Shown here: one piece after another, positions 34,938 through 51,109 of the stretch
Layout of the letters: every line of letters starts with the position of its first letter
Position numbering within the stretch: position 1 is the first letter of the stretch
Source: Monodelphis domestica
Taxonomy: Eukaryota > Chordata > Mammalia > Didelphimorphia > Didelphidae
Assembly (NCBI RefSeq): GCF_027887165.1
Contig: NC_077235.1
Coordinates: 6,137,378 to 6,201,377, forward strand
Direction: 5' to 3'
DNA: 64,000 nucleotides
Program-made: the position numbers and the translations under genes
The notes under the pieces: model-generated
Database searches by the model: none
Told to the model about the DNA's origin: nothing
The model's input: only the letters and a program-made list of their open reading frames with translations

Positions 34938-35520
34938 GAATATTCTTCCATGGTTACATGATTCATATTCTTTCCCTCCCCTCCCTTAGCCAGCTAGCAA
35001 TTCCACTGAGTTTTACATATGTCATTGATCAAGACCTATTTCTATATTACTCATATTTGTACTAGTTTGCACTAGGATGATCATTTAGAGTCTACGTCCC
35101 CAATCATATCCCCATCAAACCATGTGATCAAGCAGTTGTTTTTCTTCTGGGTTTCTACTCCCATGGTTCTTTCTCTGAATGTGGATAGAGTTCTTTCTTA
35201 TGAGTCCCTCAGAATTGTCCTGGGACATTGCATTGCTGCTAATAGAGAAGGCAATTACACTCAATTGTACCACAGTGTATCCATTTCTGTGTATAATATT
35301 CTCCTGGTTCTGCTCCTTTCAGTCTGCATCACTTCTTTGAGGTTGTACCTAGTTCCCATGGAATTCCTCCAGTTCATTATTCCCTTGAGCACAATAATAT
35401 TCCATCACCAACAGATACCAAAATTTGTTCAGCCATTCCCCAATCAAAGGGCATCCCCAAATTTTCCAATTTTTGCCACCACAAAGAGTGTGGCTTTAAA
35501 TATTTTTGGGCAAGTCTTTT

Positions 35521-39140
<3,620 letters not shown>

Positions 39141-40225
39141 ATGATGCTACTCTTAAAGGTCAAATCTTTTCCCTTATTATCTCTTTGGGTATTAACTCAG
39201 CAGTGGTATGCATGGATCAAAAGGTAGAAAAAAATTTTAAGCCATTTCGGGCATAGTTCCAAATTGGCATCCAGAATGATTGTACCAATTCACAACTCCA
39301 CCAGCAATGCATTAATGTCCCAATTTTGCTACATCCCCTCCAACATTTATTACTTTCCTTTGCTGTCATGTTAGCCAGTCTAATAGATGTGAAGTGGTAT
39401 CTCAGAGTTGTTTTGATGTGCATTTCTCTGATTATAAGAGATTTAGAACACTTTTCCATGTGCTTGTTGATAGTTTTTATTTCTTTATCTGAAAATTGCC
39501 TGTTCATGTCCTTTGCCCATCTATCAACTGGGGAATGGCTTGATTTTTTGTATAATTAATTTAGCTCTTTATACATTTGAGTAATTAGACCTGTGTCAGA
39601 GGTTTGTATTATGAAGATTTTGTCCCAATTTGTTGCTTCCCTTCTAATTTTGGTTGTATTGGTTTTGTTTGTACAAAACCTTATAATTTAATGTAGTCAA
39701 AATTATTCATTTTATATTTTGTAATGTTCTCTTTCTCTTTCTTGGTCTTAAAATCTTTCCTTTCCCATAGATCTGACAGGTAACTATTCTATGTTAACCT
39801 AATTTACTTACAATTTCCTTCTTTATACATGTCATTCAGCCATTCTGAATTTATGTTGGTGTCAAGTTGTTGATCTAAACCTAATCCCTCCCACACTGTT
39901 TTCCAGTTTTTTCCAGCAGTTTTTATCAAATGGTGGGTTTTTGTGCCAAAAGATGGGATATTTGGATTTACTGAACACTAATTTGCTAAGGTCATTTACC
40001 TCAAGCCCATTCCCCTAATCCTCCCTTCTGTCTCTTAACCAGTACCATATTGTTTTGATGACCAATGCTTTATAGTACAGTTTAAGATCTAATACTGCAA
40101 GACCGCCTTCCTTCACATTTTTTTCATTATTTCCCTTGATATTTGTGATCTTTTCTTTTTTCCAACTGAACTGTAATATAATTTTTTTCTAATTCAGTAA
40201 AGAAGTTTCTTGGTAGTTTGATAGT

Positions 40226-40579
40226 GTAAAAAATAGACTCGAATACAGGACTACAATCCCCACAAGCCTTTGCTCCACTTCCCCAGAATGCCTTGTAATC
40301 TCACCTGGGCCGAGATCGAGAAGGTATTTAAGCTGATTGAAAGGCTTTTGAGGGGGCTCTCTTGGCTCTTTTTGGACTTCTGTTTTGGAGCAGGCGCGTC
40401 TCTTGCGTGATGTGAGGTTATTTTGTCTAGGCCTCTGGCCTAGGCACATGTTTCTTACTTGTATATTCTTTAATCTTTAACCTTTAATAAACCTCTAAAA
40501 AATATAATACTTCTTGCAGAGAGAAACTAATTTCTACCTGCCTCAGTCTCCCCGTCTCCCCTAAATTTTAATCTTTACT
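40226..40579 (+). mobile_element. Solo LTR-like element (endogenous retroviral relic)
   Basis: A 354-bp block interrupts the host L1 exactly: L1 reads ...GTTTGATAG before it and GGTATGGCATTGAATAAG after it. It starts TGTAAAAAATAG and ends CTTTACT (a decayed CA end). It has a TATA-like TATTTAAGC at about 40326 and AATAAA at 40486-40491, and is flanked by ATAG/GTAG, a near-match 4-bp duplication. Promoter-then-polyA order fits an LTR in plus orientation. No internal viral genes are present. Confidence 0.65.
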
Positions 40580-41800
40580 GTAGGTATGGCATTGAATAAG
40601 TAAATAAATTTGGGTAGCATTGTCATTTTTATTATGTTAACTCATCCTACCCATGAGCAATTAATGCTTTTCCGGTTGTTTAGAAATAGTTTTAATTGTG
40701 TGGAAAGTGTTTTGTAGTTGTGTTCATATAGTTCCTATGTTTGTCTCAGCAGATAAATTCCTAAGTATCTTATATTCTCTAGGGTGATTTTAAAAGGAAT
40801 TTCTCTTTCTAACTCTTGCTGCTAAGATGCATTGGAAATATATAGAAATGCTGATGATTTATGTGGGTTGATTTTGTATCCTGCAACTTTCCTAAAGTTG
40901 TTGATTATTTCCACTAGCTTTAGTTGATTCTTTAGGATTCTTTAAGTAGACCATCATATCATCTTCAAAGAGTAATAGTTTGGTCTCCTTGTTGCCTATT
41001 TTAATACTTTCAATTTCTTTTTCTTCTCTGATTGCTACTGCTACTGTTTCTAGTACAATGTTGAATAATAGAGGTAATAATAGACATCCTTGTTTCACTC
41101 CTGATCTTACTGGGAAGGCTTCTAGTTTATCCCCACTGCAGGTGCTACTTGGTAATGGTTTTAAATATATACTGTTTATTATTTTTAGGAAAGGCCCCTC
41201 TATTCCTATACTTTCTAGTGTTTTCAATAGGAATGAGTGTTGTATTTTGTCAGTGGCTTTTTCTGCTTCTATTGAGATGATCATGTGATTTTTGTTGGTT
41301 TGCATGTTGATATGGTCAATTATGTGAATAATTTTCCTGGTATAAGTCCCAATTGATCAGAGTGAATAATCCTCATGATGACTTGCTGAAGTCTTTTTGC
41401 TAGTATTCTGTTTAAGATTTTTGCATCTATATTCATTAAGGAGATTGGTCTATACTTTTCGTTCTGTTTTTGACCTGCCTGGTTTTGGAATCAGTACCAT
41501 GTTTGTGTCGTAAAAGGAGTTTGGTAGAATTGCTTCTTGGCTTATTCTGTCATATAGTTTGTATAATTTTGGTATTAGTTGTTCATTGAATGTTTGATAC
41601 AATTCACTTGTGAACCATCTGGCCCTGGGAATTTTTTCTTTGGAATTTCTTTGATGGCTTGTTGGATTTCTTTTTCTGATATGCAATTAAGTATTCTCTT
41701 TCTTCTTCTGTTAATCTACACAGTTTACTTTTTCTAAATATTCATCCATATCACCTAGATTGCCATATTTCTTGCCTTATAATTGGGCAAAATAGTTTTT

Positions 41801-43983
41801 TTGTTTTGTTTTTGCTTATCCTTTATTTTTTCTTTTTTATTATTTGAATTAATTTATTTAGTCAATTTAGAACATTATTCCTTGGTTACAATAATTACAT
41901 TATTTCCCTCCCTCCCCTCCACCCACCCTTCCCACAGTCCACCACACAATTGCATTGGGTATTACTTGTGTCCTTGATCAGAACCTATTTCCATGTTGTT
42001 GGTGTTTGCATTACAATTTTCATTTAGAGTCTTACATCCCCAGCTATATCCCCTCATCCCATGTATTCAAGCAGTTGTATTTCTTCTGTGATTTTTGTTA
42101 TAAAGATTGTTTCCCAATTTGATACTTCCCTTCTAATTTTGGAAGCATTAGTTTTGTTTGTACAAAACCTTTTTAATTTGATGTAATCAAAATTATTTAT
42201 TTTACATTTGGTGATTTTTTTCTAGCTCTTGCCTGGTTTTAGATTCTTTCCTTTCCCAAAGATCTGACAAATATACTATTCTTTGTTCACCTAATTTGCT
42301 TATAGTTTCTATCTTTATATTCAGGTCATTCACCCATTCTGAGTTTATCTTGGTATAGGGTGTGAGATGTTGATTCAGACCTAATCTCTCCCTTACTGTC
42401 TTCCAATTTTCCCAGCAGTTTTTACCAAATAGTGGGTTTTGGTCCCAAAAGCTGGGATCTTTGGGTTTATGATAAACTGTCTTGCTGAAGTCATTTACCC
42501 CAAGTCTATTCCACCGATCCTCCTTTCTGTCTCTTAGCCAGTACCAAATTGTTTTGATGACCACTGCTTTGTTTTATAGTTTGAGATCTGAGATTGCAAG
42601 GCCACCTTCCTTCACATTTTTTTTCATGATTTCCCTGGATATCCTTGATCTTTTGTTCTTCCAAGTGAACTTTGTTATGGTTTTTTCTAATCCCGTAAAG
42701 AAGTTTTTTGGAAGTTCGGTGGGTATGGCACTAAATAAATAGATAAATTTGGGTAGGATGGTCATTTTTATTATGTTAGCTCATCCCACCCATGAACAGT
42801 TAATGTTTTTCCAATTGCTCAGATCTAGGTTTAGTTGTGTGGAGAGTGTTTTGTAGTTGTGTTCATATAGTTCCTGTGTTTGTCTCGGCAGATAGATTCC
42901 TAGGTATTTTATTTTGTCTAAGGTGATTTTGAATGGTATTTCTCTGTCTATTTCCTGCTGCTGTGATTTGTTGGAGATACATAGAAATTCTGCTGACTTA
43001 TGTGGGTTTATTTTGTATCCTGCTACTTTGCTAAAGTTGTTGATTATTTCCAATAGCTTTTTAGTTGATTCTCTAGGACTCTTTAAGTAGACCATCATAT
43101 CATCTGCAAAGAGTGACAGCTTGGTCTCCTCATTGACAATTTTAATACCTTCAATTTCTTTTTCTTCTCTAATTGCTACTGCTAGTGTTTCTAGTACAAT
43201 GTTAAATAGTAGAGGTGATAATGGGCATCCTTGTTTGACTCCTGATCTTATTGGGAATGCATCTAGTTTATCCCCATTACAGATGATTTTTGCTGATGGT
43301 TTTAGATATATACTGTTTATTATTTTTAGGAAAGACTCTTCTATTCCTATGCTTTCTAGTGTTTTTAGTAGGAATGGGTGTTGTGTTTTATCAAAGGCTT
43401 TTTCTGCATCTATTGAAATAATCATGTGATTTTTGTTGGTTTGCTTGTTGATGTGGTCAATTATGTAGATGGTTTTCCTAATATTGAACCATCCTTGCAT
43501 TCCTTGTATAAGTCTCAATTGATCATAGAGAATAATCCTTGTGATGACTTGCTCGAGTCTTTTTGCTAGTATGCTATTTAACATTTTTGAATCTATGTTC
43601 ATTAAGGAGATTGGTCTGTAGTTTTCTTTCCCCACCACTTGTGTTTGATGCTCTGAGCCTGGCATAGCCCTGCCTGCAAGGTACTCCCTCCAGACCAGTG
43701 CCTTTGTCTGCCCAGAGGTTCCTGCTCCTGCTGGAGGCTTAGTTCTCTAGGTGGGTGAGGGGTCCTGGAACCTTCCTTCTTCCTGCCCCTTAAAACCCAG
43801 TGTTCTCGAATTCAGGCTTTGGGGGGGGGCATACTTTTTGAATTGAGTCCAGCAGGAGGGCATTGTCTTGTTGTTAGGTTTGATTTTCAGTTCCCTAGGA
43901 GCTTTTAGTTTGTAATTGGTAAGGAAGGGTTCTCAGAGGTCTGAACGTTTGCTTCCTCTATGCCACCATCTTGACTCTGCCCT
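41801..43983 (-). mobile_element. Internally deleted LINE-1 with 15-bp TSD (5'UTR joined to reverse transcriptase)
   Basis: Flanked by GGCAAAATAGTTTTT at 41786-41800 and 43984-43998, with an L1 3' end on the left and an L1 5' end (CCACCATCTTGACTCTGCCC) on the right. Only about 350 bp of 5'UTR is present before a junction at about 43632 into ORF2 just upstream of [14 protein letters not shown]1 and the endonuclease are absent. A second gap at about 42094 removes the ORF2 C-terminal end and part of the 3'UTR. The remaining 294-codon frame (42781-43665) keeps [17 protein letters not shown] and [10 protein letters not shown], the reverse transcriptase hallmarks, and is the longest intact RT frame after that of the full-length copy. 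It is inserted in the older L1. Confidence 0.82.
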
Positions 43984-44717
43984 GGCAAAATAGTTTTTAA
44001 TGATTGCTTTAATTTCCTCTTCATTAGAGGTGAGGTCTCCCTTTTTCATCTTTAATGCTGCTAATTTGGTTTTCTCTCCTTTTAAATTAAATTAACCAGT
44101 TCTTTATTTTATTTGTTTTTTTAGAGTTCCAACTTCTAGTCTTATTTATTAATTCAATAGTTTTTTCACTTTCAATTTTATTAATTTCTCCTTTAATTTT
44201 TAGGATTTTTCATTTAGTTTTTATCTTGAAATATTTAATTTGTTCTCTTTCAGAAAGTTTTTTAATTTGCATGCCCAATTCATTGACGTCTTCCCTCGCT
44301 GATTTGTTACTATATGCACTCAGGGATATAAATTTGCCCTTGAGTATTTTTTTGACTGCATCCCATAAACTTTTTTTTTATTTTATAATATTTTATTTAA
44401 TCGTTTCCAAGTATTATTCATTAAAGAAAAAGATCATTTTCTTTTCCTCCCCCCAACCCCCGTAGCCGACGCGTGATTCCACTGGGTATTACATGTGTTC
44501 TTGATTTGAACCCATTGCTATGTTGTTAATATTTGCATTAGGGTTTCCTTTAGAGTCTCTCCTCTGTCATGTCCCCTCAAGTGCTGTATTCAGGCAGTTG
44601 CTTTTCCTCGGTGTTTCTACTCCCACAGTTTATCCTCTGCTTATGAATGGTGTTTTTTCTGCTGGATCCCTGCAGATTGTTCAGGGACATTACACAGCCA
44701 CTAATGGAGAAGTTCCC

Positions 44718-47700
44718 TTACGTTCGATTATACCACAGTGTCTCAGTCTCTATGTACAATGTTCTCCTGGTTCTGCTCCTTTCGCTCTGCATCACTTCCT
44801 GGAGGTCGTTCCAGTCTCCATGGAATTCCTCCACTTTATTATTCCTTTCAGCACAATAGTATTCCATCCCCAACAGATACCATAAGGTGTTCAGCCATTC
44901 CCCAGTGGAAGGCCATCCCCTCATTTTCCAGTTTTTGGCTACCACAAAGTGCGCAGCTATGAATATTTTTGTACAAGTCTTTTTGTCCATTATCTGTTTG
45001 GGGTACAAACCCAGCAGTGCTATGGCCGGATCAAAGGGCAGACAGTCTTTTATTGCCCTTTGGGCATAGTTCCAAATTGCCCTCCAGAATGGCTGGATCA
45101 GTTCACAACTCCACCAGCAATGCATGAATGTCCCCACTTTACCAGATCCCCTCCAGCATTCATTACTTTCCTTTGCTATCATGTTAGCCAATCTGCTACG
45201 TGGGAGGTGATACCTCAGAGTTGTTTTGATTTGCATCTCTCTGATTATAAGAGATTTAGAACACTTCTTCATGTGCTTGTTAATAGTTTTGATTTCTTTG
45301 ACTGAGAACTGCCTATCCATGTCCCTTGCCCATTTATCAATTGGAGAATGGCTTGATTTTTTATACAATTGATTTAGCTCTTTATAAATTTGAGTAATTA
45401 AACCTTTGTCAGAGGCTTCTATGAAGATTTTTTCCCAATTTGTTGTTTTCCTTCTGATTTTAGTTACATTGGTTTTGTTTATACTAAAGCTTTTTAATTT
45501 GATGTAGTCAAAATTATTTATTTTACATTTTGTGATTCTTTCTATGTCTTGCTTGGTTTTAAAGTCTTTGCTCTCCCAGAGGTCTGACATGTATACTATT
45601 CTGTGTTTACCCAATTTACTTATGGTTTCCTTCTTTATGTTTAAGTCATTCACCCATTTTGAATTTATCTTGGTGTAGGGTGTGAGGTGTTGATCTATTC
45701 CTAGTCTCTCCCACATTGTCTTCCAGTTTTCCCAGCAGTTTTTATCAAATAGTGGATTTTTGTCCCAAAAGCTGGGATCTTTGGGTTTATCATATACTGT
45801 CTTGCTGAGGTCGCTTTCCCCCAGTCTATTCCACTGATCTTCCTTTCTGTCTCTTAGCCAGTACCAAATTGTTTTCATGACTGCTGCTTTGTAATATAGT
45901 TTAAGGCCTGGGACTGCAAGGCCCCCATCATATGAGTTTTTTTTTTCATTATTTCCTTGGATATCCTTGATCTTTTGTTATTCCAGATGAATTTTGTTAT
46001 GGTTTTTTCTAAATCAGTAAAGAAATATTTTGGGAGTTCAATGGGTATGGCACTAAATAGATAAATAAGTTTGGGTAGGATGGTCATTTTTATTATATTG
46101 GCTCGTCCTATCCATGAGCAGTTAATGTTTTTCCAATTGCTCAAGTCTAGTTTTAGTTGTGTGGAGAGTGTTTTGTAGTTGTGTTCATATAGTTCCCGTG
46201 TTTGTCTCGGCAGATAGATTCCTAGGTATTTTATTTTGTCTAAGGTGATTTTGAATGGGATTTCTCTTTCTAGTTTTTGCTGCTGAGCTGTGTTGGAGAT
46301 ATATAGAAAAGCTGATGACTTATGTGGGTTTATTTTGTATCCTGCAACTTTGCTAAAGTTGTTGATTATTTCAATTAGCTTTTTGGTTGAATCTCTAGGA
46401 TTCTTTAAGTAGACCATCATGTCATCTGCAAAGAGTGATAATTTGGTCTCCTTGCCTATTTTGATGCCTTCAATTTCTTTTTCTTCTCTAATTGCTACTG
46501 CTAGTGTTTCTAGTACAATGTCAAATAGTAGAGGTGATAATGGGCATCCTTGTTTCACTCCTGATCTTATTGGGAATGCGTCTAGTTTATTCCCATTGCA
46601 GATGATATTAGCTGATGGTTTTAGATATATACTGTTTATTATATTTAGGAACGACCCTTCTATTCCTATGCTTTCTAGTGTTTTTAATAGGAATGGGTGT
46701 TGTATTTTATCAAAGGCTTTTTCTGCATCTATTGAGATAATCATGTGGTTCTTGTTGGTTTGCTTGTTGATGTGGTCAATTATGTGGATGGTTTTCCTAA
46801 TATTGAACCAGCCCTGCATCCCTGGTATAAATCCTACTTGATCATGGTGGATGACCCTTCTGATCACTTGCTGGAGTCTTTTTGCTAGTATCCTATTGAA
46901 GATTTTTGCATCTATATTCATTAGGGAGATTGGTCTATAGTTTTCTTTCTCTGTTTTTGACCTGCCTGGTTTTGGAATCAGTACCATTTTTGTGTTATAA
47001 AAGGAGTTTGGTAGAACTCCCTCTTTGCTTATTATGTCAAATAGTTTGTATAGTATTGGGATTAACTGTTCTGTGAATGTTTGATAGAATTCACTGGTGA
47101 ATCCATCAGGCCCTGGGGATTTTTTCTTAGGAAGTTCTTTGATGGCTTGTTGGATTTCATTTTCTGATATGGGATCATTTAAGAATTCTATTTCTTAGGG
47201 GGCAGCTGGGTAGTACAGTGGATTGAGAGCCAGGCCTAGATATGGGAGGACCTAGGTTCAAATCTGGCCTCAGACACTTCCCAGCTGTGTGACCCTGGGC
47301 AAGTCACTTGACCCCCATTGCCTAGCCCTTACCACTCTTCTGCCTTGGAGCCAATACACAGTATTGACCCCAAGACGGAAGGTAAGGGTTTAAAAAAAAA
47401 GAATTTTATTTCTTCTTCTGTTAGTCTAGGCAGTTTGTATTTTTGTATATATTCGTCCATATCATCTAAAATGGTGTATTTATTGCCATGTAATTGGGCA
47501 AAGTAATTTTTAATGATTGCCTTAATTTCCTCTTCATCGGAGGTGATGTCCCCTTTTTCATCTTTGATGCTGTGAATTTGCTTTTCTTCTTCTTTTTTTA
47601 ATTAGATTCACCAGTACTTTGTCTATTTTGTTTGTTTTTTCAAAGTACCAGCTTCTTGTCTTATTTATTAAATCAATAGTTCTATCACTTTCAATTTTAT

Positions 47701-48722
47701 TAATTTCTCCCTTAATTTTTAGGATTTCTAGTTTGGTTTTCTGCTGGGGGTTTTTAATTTGATTGTTTTTGAGTTTTTTTATTTGTATTTCCAATTGATT
47801 GATCTCTGCTCTCCCTAGTTTGTTGATATATGCACTCAGGGATATGAATTTACCTCTGATTATCACTTTGGCTGCATCCCAAAAGGTTTGAAAGGATGTC
47901 TACCCATTGTCATTTTCCTCGATGAAATTGTTAATTGTTTCTATGATTTTTTCTCTAACTAAACGATTTTGGAGTATCATATTGTTTAATTTCCAATTAG
48001 TTTTTGATTTGGTTTTCCATGTACCATTACTGAACATTATTTTTTATTGCCTTGTGATCTGAAAAGGCTGCATTTATTATTTCTGCTTTTCTGCATTTGT
48101 GTGCCATATTTCTGTGACCTAATGTATGGTCAATCTTTGTGAATGTGCCATGTGGTGCTGAGAAGAAGGTGTATTCCTTTTTATCCCTATTTATTTTTCT
48201 CCATATGTCTATTAATTCTAATTTTTCTAAGATTTCATTCACTTCTTTTACCTCTTTCTTATTTATTTTTTGATTTGATTTATCTAAATTTGATAATGGT
48301 TGGTTTAAGTCTCCCACTAATATGGTTTTACTGTCTATTTCTTCCTTCAATTCTCCTAGTTTCTCCATTAGAAATTTGGGTGCTATATTATTTGGTGCAT
48401 ACATGTTGATTAGTGATATTTCCTCATTATCTAAAGTCCCTTCTAACAAAATAGAATTACCTTCCCTATCCCTTTTGATCAGGTCTATTTTTGCTTTGGC
48501 TTTATCAGATATCATGATTACCACTCCTGCCTTCTTTCTGTCAGTTGAGGCCCAGAAGGTCTTAATCTACCCTTTAATTCTGACCTTGTGGGTATCAACC
48601 CGCCTCATGTGTGTTTCTTGAAGACAACATATGGTAGGGTTTTGGATTCTAATCTATTCTGCTATTCATCTACATTTTATGGGTGAGTTCATCCCATTCA
48701 CGTTCAACGTTATGACTGTCAT
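44718..48722 (-). pseudogene. L1 ORF2 (endonuclease-reverse transcriptase), broken
   Basis: Starts at an ATG at 48722 followed by TVITLNVNGMNSPIK, the usual start of the AP-like endonuclease. Net of the SINE and its duplication it spans about 1,262 codons, the normal ORF2 length. Endonuclease motifs NQPLSNLDKSNQK, FTKIDHTLGH and SDHKAI (48027-48524) and reverse transcriptase motifs [15 protein letters not shown] and [11 protein letters not shown] (45875-46987) are present. The C-terminal Cys/His-containing region (CWRGSGKVGTFMHCWWSCE) is within 44718-45878. Breaks: a stop soon after the start (near 48668), frame loss between about 47560 and 48020, the SINE at 47198, and a frameshift at a poly-T run near 45940. 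Confidence 0.88.
47198..47398 (+). mobile_element. WSINE1-like SINE inside L1 ORF2, with TSD
   Basis: GGGGGCAGCTGGGTAGTACA, AGAGCCAGGCCTAGATATGG, GTGTGACCCTGGGCAAGTCA and CAATACACAGTATTGACC, ending in A9. Flanked by AAGAATTCTATTTCTT (47182-47197) and AAGAATTTTATTTCTT (47399-47414), which differ by one base. This is the innermost layer of the nest. Confidence 0.92.
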
Positions 48723-49268
48723 TTGTAGATTCCCTGGCATTATGATATCCTTCCCTAATTCTAACCTTTTCTTCTTCAGCTCTATCTTTTAGTCCAGTGA
48801 TTTGCTTTAAATCAGTCCCCCTTGTCCCGTCCCTTGATATGTTTCCTTTTTTAGTCCTTCCCTTTTTGTTCCCTCCCCCTCCCCCCTCTCTTTCCCTCCC
48901 CTTTTGTTTTCTTTCCCCCCTTTGGTTTTCCCTTCTTCCTACCCTTGTTGGGTAAGATAGAATTCAAGATCCCAATGGATCTGCGTGTTTTTCCCTCTCA
49001 GAGTTGATTTCCCTGAGATTAAGGTTTAAGTAAAAATTCTCTTCCTCTCCTTCTTATAGGAGTTTCCTTCCCCTCCCCTTCCCATGTGAATCTTTGTGTG
49101 AGAAAGATTATTCTATTTGGTCTTTCTTTTCCCCTTATTTACACATTACATTTTCCCCACATGTTAGTATACATGGATTGATATAAATGTAGTCCTTATA
49201 GAAGAGAGTTTGAGTAAAAGAAGAAGATAACATTTTTCTACTTTTCCCTTTCCTTCATATTTACCTTT

Positions 49269-50191
49269 TCAGGTATTCCATGCTCTTTGTTTTTCGGTGT
49301 CGAACTTTCCACAGAGCTCTGGTCTTTTCTTTGCAAAAAGTTTGAAGTATTCTATTTTGTTGAATGCCCATACTTTCCCTTGGAAGTATATAGTCAGTTT
49401 TGATGGATAGCTGATTCTTGGTTGAAGACCCAGCTCTCTTGCCTTTCTGAATATCATGTTCCATGCCTTACGATCATTCATAGTAGAACTTGTAAGGTCT
49501 TGTGTGACCCTGATTGACATTCCTTTATATCTAAATTGTCTTTTTCTGGCTTCTTGTAGGATTTTTTCTTTTGTTTGAGAGCTTTGGAATTTGGCAATTA
49601 CATTCCTGGGAGTTGTCTTTTGGGGGTTTACTGTAGAGGGTGTTCTGTGAGCTCTGTCAGTGGCTGTATGGCCCTCTTGTTCTAGAATCTCTGGGCAATT
49701 TTCTTTGATTATATCTTGTATTACGATGCCAAGTTTGCTGTTTATTTCTGGCTTTTCTGGAGGTCCAATTATTCTTAAATTATCTCTTCTCCCTCTATTT
49801 TCCAAATCTGTCACCTTGTCAGTGAGATATTTTATGTTCTCTTCTAACTTCTTGGTCTTTTGGCTTTGCTTTATTAGTTCTTGCTTTAAAGCTTGGTTTT
49901 CCTTTTCAGTTTGGTCAAACTGGTTTTGTAGATGCGTGAATTTTTTTGCATTATTTCCCATTTTTACTCCCAGAAGGCTTCCATCTTTTTGATCATTTCT
50001 GATTCATATTCTTCATGGGTTTGTGGATAGTTTCCATTTCCTTTGGAAGGTTTCAAAGCATTTGCTTGTGTTTCCTCTTCTATCTCCTCTGTGTTTTGTA
50101 TTTTTGCTCCATAAAATGTGTCCAAAGTCGCCCCCTTCTTCTTGTTTTTTTTGGAATTTTGGGTTTTTTGTGCTTCTGTGGAGTTTGCCAT
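49269..50191 (-). pseudogene. L1 ORF1 (nucleic-acid chaperone), frameshifted
   Basis: A first segment (50191-49964) has the basic N-terminal part, including SKKNKKKGATLDTFYG. A second (49961-49269, 230 codons) has a coiled coil with heptads (about residues 5-55), the RNA-binding domain with NRGRRDNLRIIGPPEK and the C-terminal domain with RNVIAKFQSSQTKEKIL. The segments are in different frames, offset by a small indel near 49970. Length and domain order agree with a complete marsupial L1 ORF1p of about 300 residues. Confidence 0.85.
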
Positions 50192-50300
50192 CTCTATCTG
50201 AGTGGGGAGGATTAGCTTTTCTTATCTCTGTCTGGTGTTCAGAGGTTTTAGCCCTAGGCAGATTGTCCGTTCTATGGCTTGGCCCTTGTTTCTGTGCCTC

Positions 50301-51109
50301 AGCACTCTGAGGGGGGAGGGGCCGTGGCTTCCTGGAGCTCTGAGGGCTGGTGATAGGATTAACCTCAGACTGAGCATGCCCTCAGGCAAGGACCTTCAGT
50401 GAGATTCAGATGGAAGGATCTGGTCAGGGGGCTACAGGCTCCTCCTGTCTCTCTCTGTTTCCCTGTTGTCTGGGTGCCCCCTTGACTGGGTCAGGTTGTT
50501 TTCAGGATTCGGCCTTCAGCTTTGAGGCCCTTTTGCCAGCCCTGAGGGTTACAGTTGTTTCAGACGACCCTGCACTCTGAGGGGGGAAGTGCCATGGCTT
50601 CCTGGAGCTCTGAGGGCTGGTGATAGGATTAACCTCAGACTGAGTATGCCCTCAGGCAGCGACCTTCAGTGAGACCCAGATGGAAGGTTCTGGTCAGGGG
50701 GCTGCAGGCTCCCCCCCCACCCCCCATCTCTCTCTGCCTCCCTGCTGTCTGGGTGCCCCAGTGACTGGCTCAGGTCGTTTTCAGGGGGTGGCCCTCAGAA
50801 CAGCCAGCTTCCGAGGCCCCCCTGCCTGCCCTGAGGTTCCTGCTGCTGCCTCGGACTCAGCACTCTGGGTTGGGGGGGATGGGTCCTGGGACCTTCCCTT
50901 TGCCTTCCCCTTAGATCCGAGTGATCTTGGACTCCAAATCTTGGGGGGCCGTACCTTTTGATCCATGTCCAGGAGGAGTGTTTCCGGGGTCTATTCTGCT
51001 GTTTGTTTTGAATTTCGATGCCCTAGATGCATTCCGTTTGAGATTGGTAACGAAGGGTTTCTGGAGCTCCGAACTTTAGCTTTCTCTAAGCTGCCATCTT
51101 GACCGGCAG
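50301..51109 (-). promoter_or_regulatory. L1 5'UTR tandem monomers (promoter)
   Basis: GCACTCTGAGGGGGGA with CCTGGAGCTCTGAGGGCTGG starts at 50301 and again at 50571, and a third partial unit starts at about 50859 (CAGCACTCTGGGTTGGGG). The unit is about 270-287 bp. Direct copies share TGATAGGATTAACCTCAGAC. Tandem 5' monomers act as internal promoters in mouse L1s; the same role is inferred here. Confidence 0.75.

Noticed and set aside
46419..46841. 140-codon plus-strand frame (and similar ones at 43121, 40980)
   Set aside because: These are the antisense of the L1 reverse transcriptase region; they recur because the L1 copies are alike.
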